From: Rhizophagus sp. LPA8_4_AMF
Lineage: Eukaryota > Glomeromycota > Glomeromycetes > Glomerales > Glomeraceae
Length of the DNA stretch: 64,000 nucleotides
Assembly (NCBI GenBank): GCA_021464525.1
Contig: JADRCO010000009.1
Coordinates: forward strand, 21,112 to 85,111
Direction: 5' to 3'
Within the stretch, counting starts at the first letter, position 1. The number at the start of each line of letters is the position of its first letter. A program made the position numbers and the translations under genes. Shown in pieces: positions 12,939-23,309 of the stretch. The notes below the pieces were generated by a model. That model had not been told where the DNA came from. It saw nothing but the letters and a program-made list of their open reading frames with translations, and made no database searches.

Positions 12939-14704
12939 ATGTTTGATCCTTTTTTATTAAATATTAAGTTTTTTTCTTTAAAAAACTTTTTGAAATTTTT
13001 GATTTCCTTTTTGATTTTTTATGTATTACAATATTATATTAGATATTTTATAGGAAGAAGACATTCACTTCCCGGACCAATACCTTTACCAATTATAGGA
13101 AATTTACATCAAATCGGAATAAGATTTAATAAATTTGCTAATGAACAGACCAAAAAATATGGAAATTTCTGGGAATTTTATTTAGGAAATCAAAGAAATA
13201 TTGTTATATCACAACCAAGATTAATACAAGAATTATATAAAGAAAATAATAATTCAATAAATTATTTTACAAAATATAAAGATGTTAAATTAGATTTAGA
13301 TAATATTACTATAAATTATGGTGCTATATTTAATAATGATCATGAAAAATGGAAAATTTATAGAAGAATTTTTGAAAAATCTATTTGTTCCATAAATTTT
13401 TTAAAAGGTTTAACAAGATCTATTCAAATTATTTTTAATGAAGTAGAATTAAATTGGAACAATCAATTACAAGAAATGGGAAAAATTAATAACGATATTA
13501 TTTCATTAGATTTATCAGTTTGGAGTAGACATTTTTTAACAGATATTATTTTATCAACTTCAACAAAAGAACCATCATATTGTTTTATGAAAACAATTAA
13601 TAATAATAATAAGGATAATGATAAAAATATTAGTAAATCACAAGAAAAAATGATCAATTCTTTAAATTTATTTAATTCAATTGAAACTTATTTTAATTCA
13701 TTAATTTATTCTAATTCAATTCCTCAATTGATTAGAAATTATTTACCAGGATTTAGAGGTTTATCAGAAAAATTTAGAAGAAATAATAAGTGGTTATTTT
13801 ATAATTTATTAGAAATTATTAAACAAAGAAGAAAAGAAATCGATTTAATGAAAGAAAATGAACCTATCGATTCAACGGATCTCTTGGATATTTTGTTAAC
13901 AATAAATACTCCACGTGATCCAAACGGGTTTGGATTAGGATTTGATGAATTTGATAATGAAAAATCAATGACAGATCATGAAATTCTTGCAACTATACTA
14001 GATATTGATATTGGCGGCAGAGATCCGGTAAAAAGAAGAAAAATAATTATTTTTTTCTTGTTGAAAAATTTAATAATGTAATTAACTTACAGTATTATTA
14101 TTTTTTTTTTTAGACTGCTAGTACATTTTGTTTTGCAGTTTATAATATTTGTAAAAATCCTGGAGTGTTACAGCGTTTACGTGAAGAAATCATTGAAGTA
14201 TTGGGCAACGATTTTTTACGACCAATAACATTCGAAGATTTAAATAAATTCCAATACCTCGAAGCAATAATTAAAGAAACACAAAGAATAATCCCGTTAA
14301 ATCCATTAATAACACGTCAAACACATGTTAAAACAACACTTAATGGACATATAATTGAAAAAGATACTCCAATATGGTTACACCAAGAAAAACTTCATAA
14401 AGATAAAATTTCTTGGTATGAACCAGAAAAATTTATTCCGGATCGATTTTATAATAGTAATAATAATAAAGAAGAAAATGATAAAGAAAAAAATAGTTTT
14501 ATACCTTGGTGTGATGGTATAATTAGAAACTGTCCAGGAAAAAAATTGGCTATAGTTATATTAAAATGTTTATTAATATTATTATTTAGAAAATATAATG
14601 TTGAATTAGTTGATAAAATTAGTCCTGCTAAAGTAGTATATTTTGGTACGAATCGTTCTTTCGATTTAAAAGTTAATTTAAAAAAGATAGAAAGTTTTTA
14701 TTGA
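12939..14704 (+). CDS. Cytochrome P450 with an atypical heme loop
   Basis: Haem-thiolate monooxygenase, probably ER-anchored; substrate unknown. Two exons, 12939-14027 and 14114-14704, give 559 aa. The N-terminus has a hydrophobic membrane anchor (about residues 12-35), then a basic patch and the proline hinge LPGPIPLPIIGNL. The I-helix reads DIDIGGRDPTAS across the exon junction, the K-helix ExxR is KETQR, and the PERF-type motif is FIPDRF. The heme-binding loop is PWCDGIIRNCPGKKLA. The usual spacing is G-x-R-x-C-x-G; here there is one extra residue between the glycine and the arginine. This was confirmed codon by codon (GGT ATA ATT AGA AAC TGT CCA GGA). The gene may therefore be divergent or on the way to losing function. 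It is tandem with SUV3 upstream, with its own AT-rich upstream region. Confidence 0.88.
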
Positions 14705-14908
14705 ATTTTTTTGTTATTTATACAATAGAATTGTTTAATTCTGATAACTGATTAGGAATTACGTATTATTTTGCTAGACTGTTAATAAAATAAATCGGTG
14801 AAGTTTTTTAAATTTACGTTACACAGTGATTTAAAATCATGTGATTTTTACTTTATAAAGGAAATAGTTGCCGCAATTTCACCGTATTTACCGTAGATCT
14901 CTGGAACG

Positions 14909-15383
14909 ATGTCACGGACAGACAAGTCTTCAGCAGATTATGTAAAGCTTATAAGTAAAGATGGTTTTGAATTTATTATTGAAAGAAATGCTGCGTTAGC
15001 TTCCGGTACTATAAAGAACATGTTATCAAGTCCTGGTAAATAAAAATTGAACTATTTTTCTTTTTTTTTTTAAATACTTTTTTAAAAGTATTGGTAACAT
15101 TTTTTTAGGACAATTCATGGAATCCGAACAGAACGAAGTCCATTTTCGTGATATTACGTATGAAATTTTTCTTTAATTCATATCTAGATAATTCGATTTA
15201 ACAACATACTCTATAACTTTGTTACATATTTTTATAATTAGAGCTGTGATCTTGGAGAAAGTATGTCAATATTTATATTATAAGGTTCGATATACCGGAT
15301 CTCAGACAGAAATACCACAATTTCAAATTGAACCAAATCAAGCTTTAGAATTACTTATGACAGCTGACTTTCTAGATTGTTAA
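14909..15383 (+). CDS. ELOC: Elongin C
   Basis: Skp1-fold adaptor that joins BC-box substrate receptors to cullin ubiquitin ligases and forms the elongin BC dimer. Three exons, 14909-15035, 15109-15157 and 15242-15383, encode 105 aa, close to the 112 aa of the human protein. The protein starts [20 protein letters not shown]. It carries the family core [18 protein letters not shown], the VHFRDI segment, the block [18 protein letters not shown], and ends [10 protein letters not shown], the canonical elongin C terminus. The start ATG is the first in frame. The gene converges on DcpS, leaving only 46 bp between the two stop codons, so the 3' untranslated regions must overlap or be very short. Confidence 0.96.
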
Positions 15384-15429
15384 TTTGAATAATATTAAAA
15401 AATACAACAGGAATTATTTTGTATTAATA

Positions 15430-16608
15430 TTAGGTATCAGCTGAAACCCTTGCTCCAATATCATTCATTTGAGAAAATAACGGATCATTTTCACCCAAAA
15501 CATAAGTCAGTGTCGCTTTCTTATAATAATCCTTAGCAAACTTTTCCAAATTTTCTATAATGTCATCTAATAGGTATGCTTTAGCAATTGCTATTCCCCC
15601 AGCAATAGTATCATTTCTAAGATGTGTAACATGAACATGAAAGTGATCTGTAATTTAGAGAAATAAAAAAGAATTTTTTAACCCGGTTCAAATAAAATAA
15701 GACTCACGTACATATACTTACAATATGATGGCAAATGATGAACAAAAAGGCGTAATTCATCAGACCTTATTCCAGGATATTTTTGTGGAACGAAATGAAG
15801 AATTTGACGTCTTAAATTTTTAAGCAATGGCAAATGTGTGTCATTTAGATCACGTATACAACGAATATCTCTTCTATGTACAATGGCGACAAGATAAAGA
15901 TTTTCCAACGTTACGGCGTCCCATTTCATATCCGGTAATAAAATAAATCCAGTTGATTCTTCTTCAACTTCTAATACGATCCTTTCAGATTCACTTTTCT
16001 TGGACAAGATATTGTAAACCCATTGAATTCTGCTTGTAGGTATAGATTCAATGTAAGGTTTAACGATTGTTTCGTAAATATGAGGAGTTTCTCGAATTAA
16101 GAAACGAGGTTGAAAACTGTATTTTCGTATATGCTATTGAAAATTTATATATATCATTAAAAGTAAATATCAATCAATGATAAAAGAAAGAGTTTACCGC
16201 TTCAGTAGCAGGCCAAATAAGCGTAGCTTTGAAATCTGGAAATTTTTCGTCCTTGGTCAATAAACCATTGTACCAATGGTATATATCATTATTATCTGTG
16301 GAAATCCATTGAAGAATTCTTTCCTTTAAAAGGATAGGAAGCTCTTGACTGCCAAAATGTAATTTTTCTAATAACAATATTGCATCTTTTGGGTCTACAG
16401 ATGATGATGATAATTTAAGTTTTCCTAAAATGAATACTCCTTTTGTACGAGGGTCTTTGACGAAAAAAAAAATATTTAATAAATGTTTAATTTTTTTAAA
16501 ACATCTTTAATAATCACCTTCATTAAGAACTTGAATAAATTCAAATTCTTTTAATTCCTCATTAGTAGGAGCACGTTGAATTTTAGAATCATCGATTTGA
16601 GAAGACAT
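15430..16608 (-). CDS. DCS1: Scavenger mRNA-decapping enzyme DcpS
   Basis: HIT-family pyrophosphatase that hydrolyses the capped fragments left after 3'-5' mRNA decay, releasing m7GMP. Four exons, 16608-16518, 16454-16198, 16133-15722 and 15647-15430, encode 325 aa (human enzyme 337). The N-terminal dimerisation domain covers about residues 1-130 and includes TLIWPATEAHIRKYS. The C-terminal part has family blocks SRIQWVYNIL, FILLPDMKWD, LYLVAIVHRRDIRCIRDL and LHHLPSYC-type sequence (here FVHHLPSYC). The histidine triad HFHVHVTHL is split by the last intron. Catalytic histidines are all present, so the enzyme should be active. Transcription is in the same direction as the upstream ATPase gene, with an intergenic gap of 232 bp. 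Confidence 0.95.
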
Positions 16609-16840
16609 TTTTCAGGAGCGATTTGAATGATTAACCTGTCTTATCTGTCTTATCTTTCTTCCTTCAATGTGATTGGTTAAAAATCAAGTCACATCATTTT
16701 TATCTTCACTTTATTTTCACACTTTCACACTTTTAAACATGAATATTATTTTTAAATTTTTTAATGTACAAGTATTCTATGAGTATTTATTAAAAAAAAA
16801 AACAAAGTTTTGAATCCTTTAACTGTTAAAAAATCCAACA

Positions 16841-19504
16841 CTACACTCGAATAATATTTTCATTTTCTACTCTAGAATCATTACAAGTGCCAAACATCGT
16901 TTCCATCAACCTCAACTTTTTGTTTCTAAACCAATCTATTAATCTATTACTACTGATATTTACCGGAATATAATTTTTTTTATTTTCCAATTTAACAACA
17001 TTATCTTCAGAAGTTCTAATCCAAAGAGGTTTTTCCCAAGAGTTTAATAACAAATTAGAAAATACAACGGGCAAACTAATTAAATAAATGAAGATAACAG
17101 CCAAAATAGGATTTAAATAAAAACCTAATGATAATAATAATAAATTTATAGGTATTGATAATAAATTACATAAACCGATATAAATAAAATTATATTTCAT
17201 TCGGTTAAATAATTTTCTTAAAAAATCCAATAAAGATATTATATCAATTAATAGATTTCCATTCATGAATATAATATCAGTAGAATAATCCATGTTATAA
17301 TCCGTGGTTAAAGAAGATAATGATATACTAATATCAGCTTTTGATAATGCTAAAGAATCATTCATATCATCAGCATTTCCTACCATCGCTACTAATTCAT
17401 TTGACAATTGTAATGATTGAATAATATTTAATTTTCCTTTTGATGAAAGTTGTGAATAAACAACATCTATACCACATTTAGAAGCAATCGATTGAGCAGT
17501 CAATTTTTGATCTGCAGTTACCATAGAAACTTTCAATCCCATAGATTTTAATGCATCGACAGTTAATTTTGATTCAGGTTTAATTAAATCTGATAGAAAT
17601 AATGAACCCATAAAAGAATCATTAATAGCGACAAATATTGTTGTTCTACCCAATAATTCTTGTTTTTCTTTAATTATCAAAGCTGATTGAGGAATTTCAA
17701 TTTGATATAATTGTGAAATAAATTCAATATTTCCGATTAAAACGTTATAAACTTTTGATGTAGCGTAAGATGAAAAACGAGCAGCAGTATTAAGTAAAAC
17801 ATCACATTTAATCCCACATCCTGTCATGGACTCAAAATTATTAATATCAATATCATAATCATTCTCATTTGAACTTAATAATTGTTTACTAAATTCAACT
17901 ATAGCCTTTCCTATTGGATGATCACTTGAAGATTCTGCAGCCTCAATAATTGTAAAAAATGTTTCAGGAGTGATTTCTGATAAGTTCAGTTCATAGTGAG
18001 CCACATCAAATTTTCCTTGAGTTAATATACCAGTTTTATTAAAAACTACTTCTGTTATTTTAGATCCAACTTCAAGTATTCTTCCTCCTTTAATTAATAT
18101 ACCATTTTGAGTTCCAATCTCTGTACCAATCATAACGATTATTGAACTACTTAAAGTTAATATATAAGGACAAGCCATAATTATAATTGAGATACTTGAT
18201 TCTTTCCATAAAATAAAAGAAATGATTCCTAATAATATAATTATAGGAATAAAATAAGTTATACATTTATCCCCAAATAATTGAATGGGTGCTTTATTTG
18301 GTTGAGCTTCTTTAACAGATTTAATCATTTGTGATAAAATAGTATCATTTCCTACGCGTACAATTTGCATTTCAAAATATCCTGATCCATTAATTGTTCC
18401 AGCAAAAACTTCATCACCACGACGAACATTTTTTAGTACTTTATTAATAATATTTTTTCCGGTTATAATTGATTCGTCTACGTCAGAAACTCCAGATATA
18501 ACTTTTCCATCCGAAGGAATAATAGTTCCTGGTGTAATTTTTATTATATCGCCTACTTGTAAACATTCTGTTGGAATGGTCTTTTTTCCCGTGATTTCTC
18601 CAGTTTTGGAATTAATATAAATAATAGTTGTTGTTTCAGGAATAAGAGATAATAATCTTGCTATAGATTCCAAACTTTTTCTTTTGATTATATTTTCTAA
18701 ATAATGATTTAACATAAGGAAAGTTATTAACGTGGTAGATATATCAAACATTATCAAAGGGTGTGATGGATTCGTGTTAAAAATTGAATAAATCATCGAG
18801 ACACAAGAAATAATGAATAATAGTAAAGTAGTAATTATAAATAACATATCCGTTGTAAATTTTCCATATCTAAGATCTTTAAATGGTCTAATATAAAAAT
18901 TTTTTCCAAATCCAAATTGTACAGGAATGCTTAATAAAAATGAGATTAAATCACCAATGAATAAACCATGAAATAATTCTATATCGACAATATTTTGTAT
19001 CAAGGAAATGATAATAATTGGTATAGTAAATGATAAAGAATAAAAAAGTGCATTCCTCCATTTTAAAATACTTTTTCTTCTAGTAAAATATTCCAATTGA
19101 TTTAATTTAACGTTATTAATGAATTTACATTTTAATCCCAAACATTCAACTTTTTCTATTATATCTCTTACTCCCAGTAAATTTTTATCATATTTTATTA
19201 GAGCATTTCCTGTCGCGAAATTAATTTCAACATTTTCTATACCATTCACTTTACATAATTGTTTTTCTATCATATTGATAATTGATGGATCATTTAATTT
19301 AAATATATGTAATTCAATATTATCCATTTGTTCATTTATCCCATGCGTTGTGATCGATGTAAGAGAATTCGGATTTGTTGAGGATGATGTATGATTCGAT
19401 GTCGCGAAAAATGAAAATTCCGTATCTGTCGACAACAATGATAATTCATCATCATCTTTCATAAACATATCATTTAAGGTTTCAATATTATTTATGTCTT
19501 TCAT
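16841..19504 (-). CDS. P1B-type (copper-ATPase-like) protein, predicted catalytically dead
   Basis: Single-exon 887-aa protein with the full architecture of a Cu-transporting P-type ATPase. It has an N-terminal HMA-like fold (about 61-128), paired TM helices, an actuator domain (about 300-395), a CPx helix, P and N domains, and C-terminal TM helices with CNLLSIPIN. Nearly every catalytic motif is altered. The HMA loop has KLNDPS instead of MxCxxC. The actuator has ITGK (348-350) where TGE is expected. The CPC metal site is ACPY (Cys445, Tyr447). The phosphorylation motif DKTGT is FNKTGI, with Asn489 (codon 18038-18040). TGD is TAD (663-665). GDGxND is GNADDMND with a two-residue insertion. 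SxHP is kept (SSDHPIG). An uninterrupted frame with several independent lesions suggests a maintained pseudoenzyme or a very recent gene loss. Its relation to CCC2/ATP7 is by homology only. Confidence 0.9.
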   Translation of the reverse strand: MKDINNIETLNDMFMKDDDELSLLSTDTEFSFFATSNHTSSSTNPNSLTSITTHGINEQMDNIELHIFKLNDPSIINMIEKQLCKVNGIENVEINFATGNALIKYDKNLLGVRDIIEKVECLGLKCKFINNVKLNQLEYFTRRKSILKWRNALFYSLSFTIPIIIISLIQNIVDIELFHGLFIGDLISFLLSIPVQFGFGKNFYIRPFKDLRYGKFTTDMLFIITTLLLFIISCVSMIYSIFNTNPSHPLIMFDISTTLITFLMLNHYLENIIKRKSLESIARLLSLIPETTTIIYINSKTGEITGKKTIPTECLQVGDIIKITPGTIIPSDGKVISGVSDVDESIITGKNIINKVLKNVRRGDEVFAGTINGSGYFEMQIVRVGNDTILSQMIKSVKEAQPNKAPIQLFGDKCITYFIPIIILLGIISFILWKESSISIIIMACPYILTLSSSIIVMIGTEIGTQNGILIKGGRILEVGSKITEVVFNKTGILTQGKFDVAHYELNLSEITPETFFTIIEAAESSSDHPIGKAIVEFSKQLLSSNENDYDIDINNFESMTGCGIKCDVLLNTAARFSSYATSKVYNVLIGNIEFISQLYQIEIPQSALIIKEKQELLGRTTIFVAINDSFMGSLFLSDLIKPESKLTVDALKSMGLKVSMVTADQKLTAQSIASKCGIDVVYSQLSSKGKLNIIQSLQLSNELVAMVGNADDMNDSLALSKADISISLSSLTTDYNMDYSTDIIFMNGNLLIDIISLLDFLRKLFNRMKYNFIYIGLCNLLSIPINLLLLSLGFYLNPILAVIFIYLISLPVVFSNLLLNSWEKPLWIRTSEDNVVKLENKKNYIPVNISSNRLIDWFRNKKLRLMETMFGTCNDSRVENENIIRV

Positions 19505-21030
19505 GTTTTTTTTAATAATGAATCAACGAGTTAACAACACAATGGTTTTTTTTTTTTTAAAAAAAAAAAGGAAAGAAATTTTTTAGATTTTTTTTTTTTT
19601 TGGTTTTTTGGCTCAATATATATAACAAATTGTGATTATCTAATATACTCCAATGTAGCTAAATGTATGATGTCAAATTTGGTTTTTTTTTTCTGTTATG
19701 GAATAAGGTTATTTATGATATTTATGAAACTTTAAAAGTAAATACATATTGATTTTGTTGCATAGCGAACATAAATTAATGATAAAAAAAACTATGAGCA
19801 TAAGATAAAGCATTAGTCTAAGCATATTAATATAATCAATAAAGCAAGTTTTAAAAAAAATCTCATGAATATCTTACAAATTTGAAGGGCTTTGTTTAAA
19901 TAAACTTTATCTTTCGATTTTAATATTACCGGATGTTTAGGTACATCTAAAGGATGTATGTCTAGGTACAAACGTTCCGCATATTACAAAAATATGTGAG
20001 TCACTACAGTATAAATTCATGACCAACTTATTTTACCTAAAAGAAAAAAGTGTTTCTATGAAATTTTCTTTTATCGGTTAATAAATCGATACTATTATTT
20101 CTTCTTTTTTTAAGAAAAAAAAAAATTTTCTTTTTAAAGAAGTTAAAAATAAAGATAATCTCAAAATTTTAAATAAGTTTATATTAATTTTAACATGCAT
20201 GCATCGTTGAACTTTTGGCGACCTTTGATGATACTTTTACTTATATAATACATATTTTAAATGAATATCTGATAACGCAAATTATTAAACAATGATGTTT
20301 TCTTTTTTTATTGTCTCCGATTAAAATTTTAATCTTGAAATAATGCAAAAATATACTTTGCTTATAATAAATAATAATAGAATATTCTTTCTTTATTTGG
20401 ATGAATGGAGATAAAAGGATCTTTTTTTCCCAAGGTTTTTTATTTAATTTTGGACTTTTGGCTTTTCGAGTGCATACATCAGAATTTTTTGATTGCTGAC
20501 AATCAAACGCGCATTAAGATAAATAATTTAGCATGTGTAAATTAAAGGCTTATAATGTGCCGAATTTGAGGGGTGGTATTATTTTCTTGTATTAAATAAA
20601 TTTCTATGATTTACGAATATAGATAGCATTTTTACGTTATCATTTGACTTGTATTGATTTATGAAATTTATTAGCAACTTATTAATTCGAAAAAAATAAA
20701 AAAAAGCTTTTAAGCAAACGAAAAGAAAAGAAAAATCACCGAGTTACTACCCATTTAAATAATTATTTTGTCACGAAAACCTCTAATGTACCTGAAATTT
20801 TTGTAAATTCGGAAAAATAAAATATTATGTAACGATACATCAATGTCCGAGTCTCATTTATATCACGTGATTAACCCGTTTTTTTGGTTTATTTGGAACA
20901 CAGTTTCAGAACAACAGTCTTTCACATGTTGATGCTTGAATATAAACCTCACGTGAATTATCATAGACCAAAATTCCTTACATACAGAATATTTCGCGGT
21001 AAGATGTATACTATTATACATATTACTTTA
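19505..21030. other. Intergenic region upstream of the ATPase-like gene
   Basis: About 1.5 kb without a recognisable gene. A poly-T run followed directly by a poly-A run at about 19547-19570 forms a perfect A/T hairpin 40-65 bp upstream of the ATPase-like start, and a second T-run lies near 19590-19600. CACGTG boxes occur at 20864 and 20950. The segment next to 21031 is the 3' flank of PIN4. Confidence 0.5.
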
Positions 21031-22096
21031 CTATTTTCGACCCTCCTAATAATATCGAATTATAAAAAATTAAAACATTAAAAAATATATTAAATAATTA
21101 TATTATATTTCTTATTTCATATAAATAACTTACAACCAATATTATATGGTATCCAAATTTTGTTTTTATCTGTTTATTAACAAATAGAAATACAGATCAG
21201 TCATTATATATTATTTATTATATATTAATATTTTTACTATACACGTACCGGTGGATTTGTAAAAATTGGATTGTCTATTAATAAATAATATTAAATTAAA
21301 ATGTGAGATAAATTAATAAATTATAACTGACAAAGATAAACAATTAACGTACCTAATGTGCTTGGTTGTAATGCGAATGCGGCATCTTGAAACTCTCCTA
21401 CCATCGATCCGCGGTTCATCCAACCCAAACTACCTAGAAATCATTAAATATTATTTGTTATCCAAGCCGAAAATTCCCAAAGTTGTCAGGTGATCCAATA
21501 AAAACTATTCATTTTAAAATATTAATATATTACTAACCTCCTTGTTTCGCTTTATCTTCGCTATATAATTCCGCAACCTAATAAAGAATAAGGTAACGAT
21601 TATATAATAAAAAGTCTTAATTATGATATTGATATAATAGTCTAACATTTGCCTTATCAAATCGCATGTTTTCAACCGTTAATTTATCTAAAGCTTCCAT
21701 GATCTATAAAATTTGAATTGAAGGAAAAATAATTAAATTATATGCAAAATTATATTAAATAAAATAAATAAATGTTCACAAGTTACTTTAGAATGTTTCT
21801 CACACAATATATGTCTAACCTGCAATGAAAAAAAACAAATTTTCCATTTTAAGGATAAGTAAATGGTTGATAGTTGGCTAAACTTGCTGTGGTAAATTTA
21901 ATTTTAATTACTTTCACACTGTTTGCGGCTTTTAATTTATTAGATTTTCCCGAACTTTCCTCTATTGAAACGTTAATTAAAATTAAAGAATAAATTGAAT
22001 TAAAAGGAAATTAGACGCAAACATACCCTCAGTATCCGCGTTCTTTTTATTACTTTTTCCTTTACTACTTCCTCCCTGACCTTTTGATTTGCCCAT
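21031..22096 (-). CDS. PIN4: Parvulin-type peptidyl-prolyl isomerase PIN4 (Par14)
   Basis: Parvulin isomerase that acts on X-Pro bonds, linked in animals to pre-ribosome and chromatin association. Nine exons close in frame to 135 aa (human Par14 131): 22096-22027, 21961-21912, 21819-21787, 21703-21647, 21577-21538, 21433-21353, 21274-21249, 21169-21134, 21045-21031. The N-terminus is the basic Gly/Ser/Lys tail typical of Par14 (MGKSKGQGGSSKGKSNKK). The PPIase domain shows VRHILCEKH, AELYSEDKAKQGGSLGWMNR, VGEFQDAAFAL, FTNPP and KFGYHIILVEGRK, with both catalytic histidines. Reading through after FTNPP gives an early stop at 21237, but CCG|GTACGT is a strong donor. Splicing to 21169 and then to a 15-nt last exon (GAG GGT CGA AAA TAG) restores the conserved C-terminus. 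Confidence 0.94.
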
Positions 22097-22415
22097 TTTA
22101 AATAAGTAAAACTATCCAAAAGAACTTTTATTGAGGAAGATTATCAAAGAACATGATGAAATTCGAGGCTGATTAATTTACCTCGTAAACTAAAATCGGT
22201 TCAGTGCGTGTAACCTGTTTGAACATCCAATCAATTGATGATCTCCTCTTATTCATTTTCCCAAAAAAAATCCAACTGAAAAAAATTTTTTTTTCTCATT
22301 TTTGCTCCCGCGTTTTTTTTAGAGTTTTAAAAGGAAAATTTTTTATTCATAAAAAAAAAGTATTTTCAAATATATTATAATAATTTTTTTTTTTTAAAGC
22401 AAGCTTTAAATTAAA
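22097..22415. promoter_or_regulatory. Divergent promoter region of PIN4 and the acidic protein gene
   Basis: A 319-bp interval between two divergent start codons. Long T-runs and A-runs lie close to both starts (around 22264-22320 and 22350-22398), as expected for nucleosome-depleted fungal promoters. Confidence 0.4.
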
Positions 22416-22895
22416 ATGCAAGTAAAACGAAGTATAGAACAAGTTGAACCCCAACTCTTGCAGGAATTAGTAATTCCAATAAAGAGACAAAAATCCAGTT
22501 ATGAGTGGGAAGTTTTCTTGGAGTTAATCCCCTTCAATTTATCTGAACCTTATACAACAGAAACTCCTATCATAGCTGATTATAATAATATTCAAGAAAT
22601 GGACCTCAATAAATCAGTCGCTCCACATAAACTAGAAGTTGAGTCGATTGAAACACTCGAGTTTTCGGAAGTTGACAACAGTGAGTATGAAGCAGACATT
22701 TCTTCTTCTTCCTCAGATGAATATTCTGATTCTTCTGTTGAAGATTCAGATTCTTATGCTTCAGAAGAAAGCGAATTTGAAGTAGTTGTCAAAAAGAAGA
22801 AAAGATGCGGCGCTATGTGGAGTCCGGAATGTCGTCGTGCAGGACGCTGTATTTGCGCTGAAAAAATCGACGACTATGATGATTATGACGAATAA
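22416..22895 (+). CDS. Acidic unknown protein with a short Cys-rich tail
   Basis: Single-exon frame of 159 aa starting at an ATG 320 bp from the divergent PIN4 start. The middle (about residues 65-125) is rich in Glu, Asp and Ser, with SSSSSDEYSDSS and repeated ED/ES pairs, so it is probably disordered and phosphorylated. A short basic stretch KKKKR follows, then CGAMWSPECRRAGRCICAEK, which has four cysteines in about 17 residues and could bind a metal, and an Asp/Tyr tail. No signal peptide or TM segment is present. I do not recognise a family. The acidic-Ser plus KKKKR layout suggests a nuclear protein, but this is inference. Confidence 0.6.
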   Translation: MQVKRSIEQVEPQLLQELVIPIKRQKSSYEWEVFLELIPFNLSEPYTTETPIIADYNNIQEMDLNKSVAPHKLEVESIETLEFSEVDNSEYEADISSSSSDEYSDSSVEDSDSYASEESEFEVVVKKKKRCGAMWSPECRRAGRCICAEKIDDYDDYDE

Positions 22896-23309
22896 TACGT
22901 AAGGGCAGTGGGAAATTGGAGGCTTTGTTTACTATGTTCGCTGGATGCTTATAGGGGTTTTCTGTGGTATTTTCAAGTGTAAATTTGGGTAACTTGACTC
23001 TTCGGATTGGCTAGCGATTAAATTAACGCTACGGGTAAACCAAAAGTGTTGATATTTCAAAGAGGTCTTATAGGACGAATCAGTGGTGATAGTTACTAGA
23101 GGCTGTGGAGGCGCAGTTTCGGGCTCTTTCAAGGATCTAGGGTTACTGTTAAGAATCTTCTTGTACAAATTTACTTCTCATAGGTTTGAAAGTAACAATT
23201 CTACAAGATAAAAAATGATATACATGGATTTTAATGTCCGTGTCTCATCTTTTTTTTTCTTAAGATTTGTGCACTTTGTGCATATAGTAATCAAATCTAC
23301 GTTTGTTTG
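22896..23309. other. Intergenic, no gene seen
   Basis: About 400 bp of less AT-biased sequence downstream of the acidic protein gene. It probably includes its 3' untranslated region and the upstream region of the next small frame. No supported coding sequence. Confidence 0.4.

Noticed and set aside
16841-19504. Annotating the ATPase-like gene as an active copper exporter
   Set aside because: The catalytic Asp and the CPC site are absent, so transport activity should not be inherited from homology.
21237-21248. Apparent early stop of PIN4
   Set aside because: A strong GTACGT donor at 21248 and two downstream exons restore the conserved FGYHII..EGRK ending.
22932-23168. 78-aa minus-strand frame
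   Set aside because: It starts at TTG, matches nothing, and lies in probable 3' untranslated sequence of the acidic protein gene.
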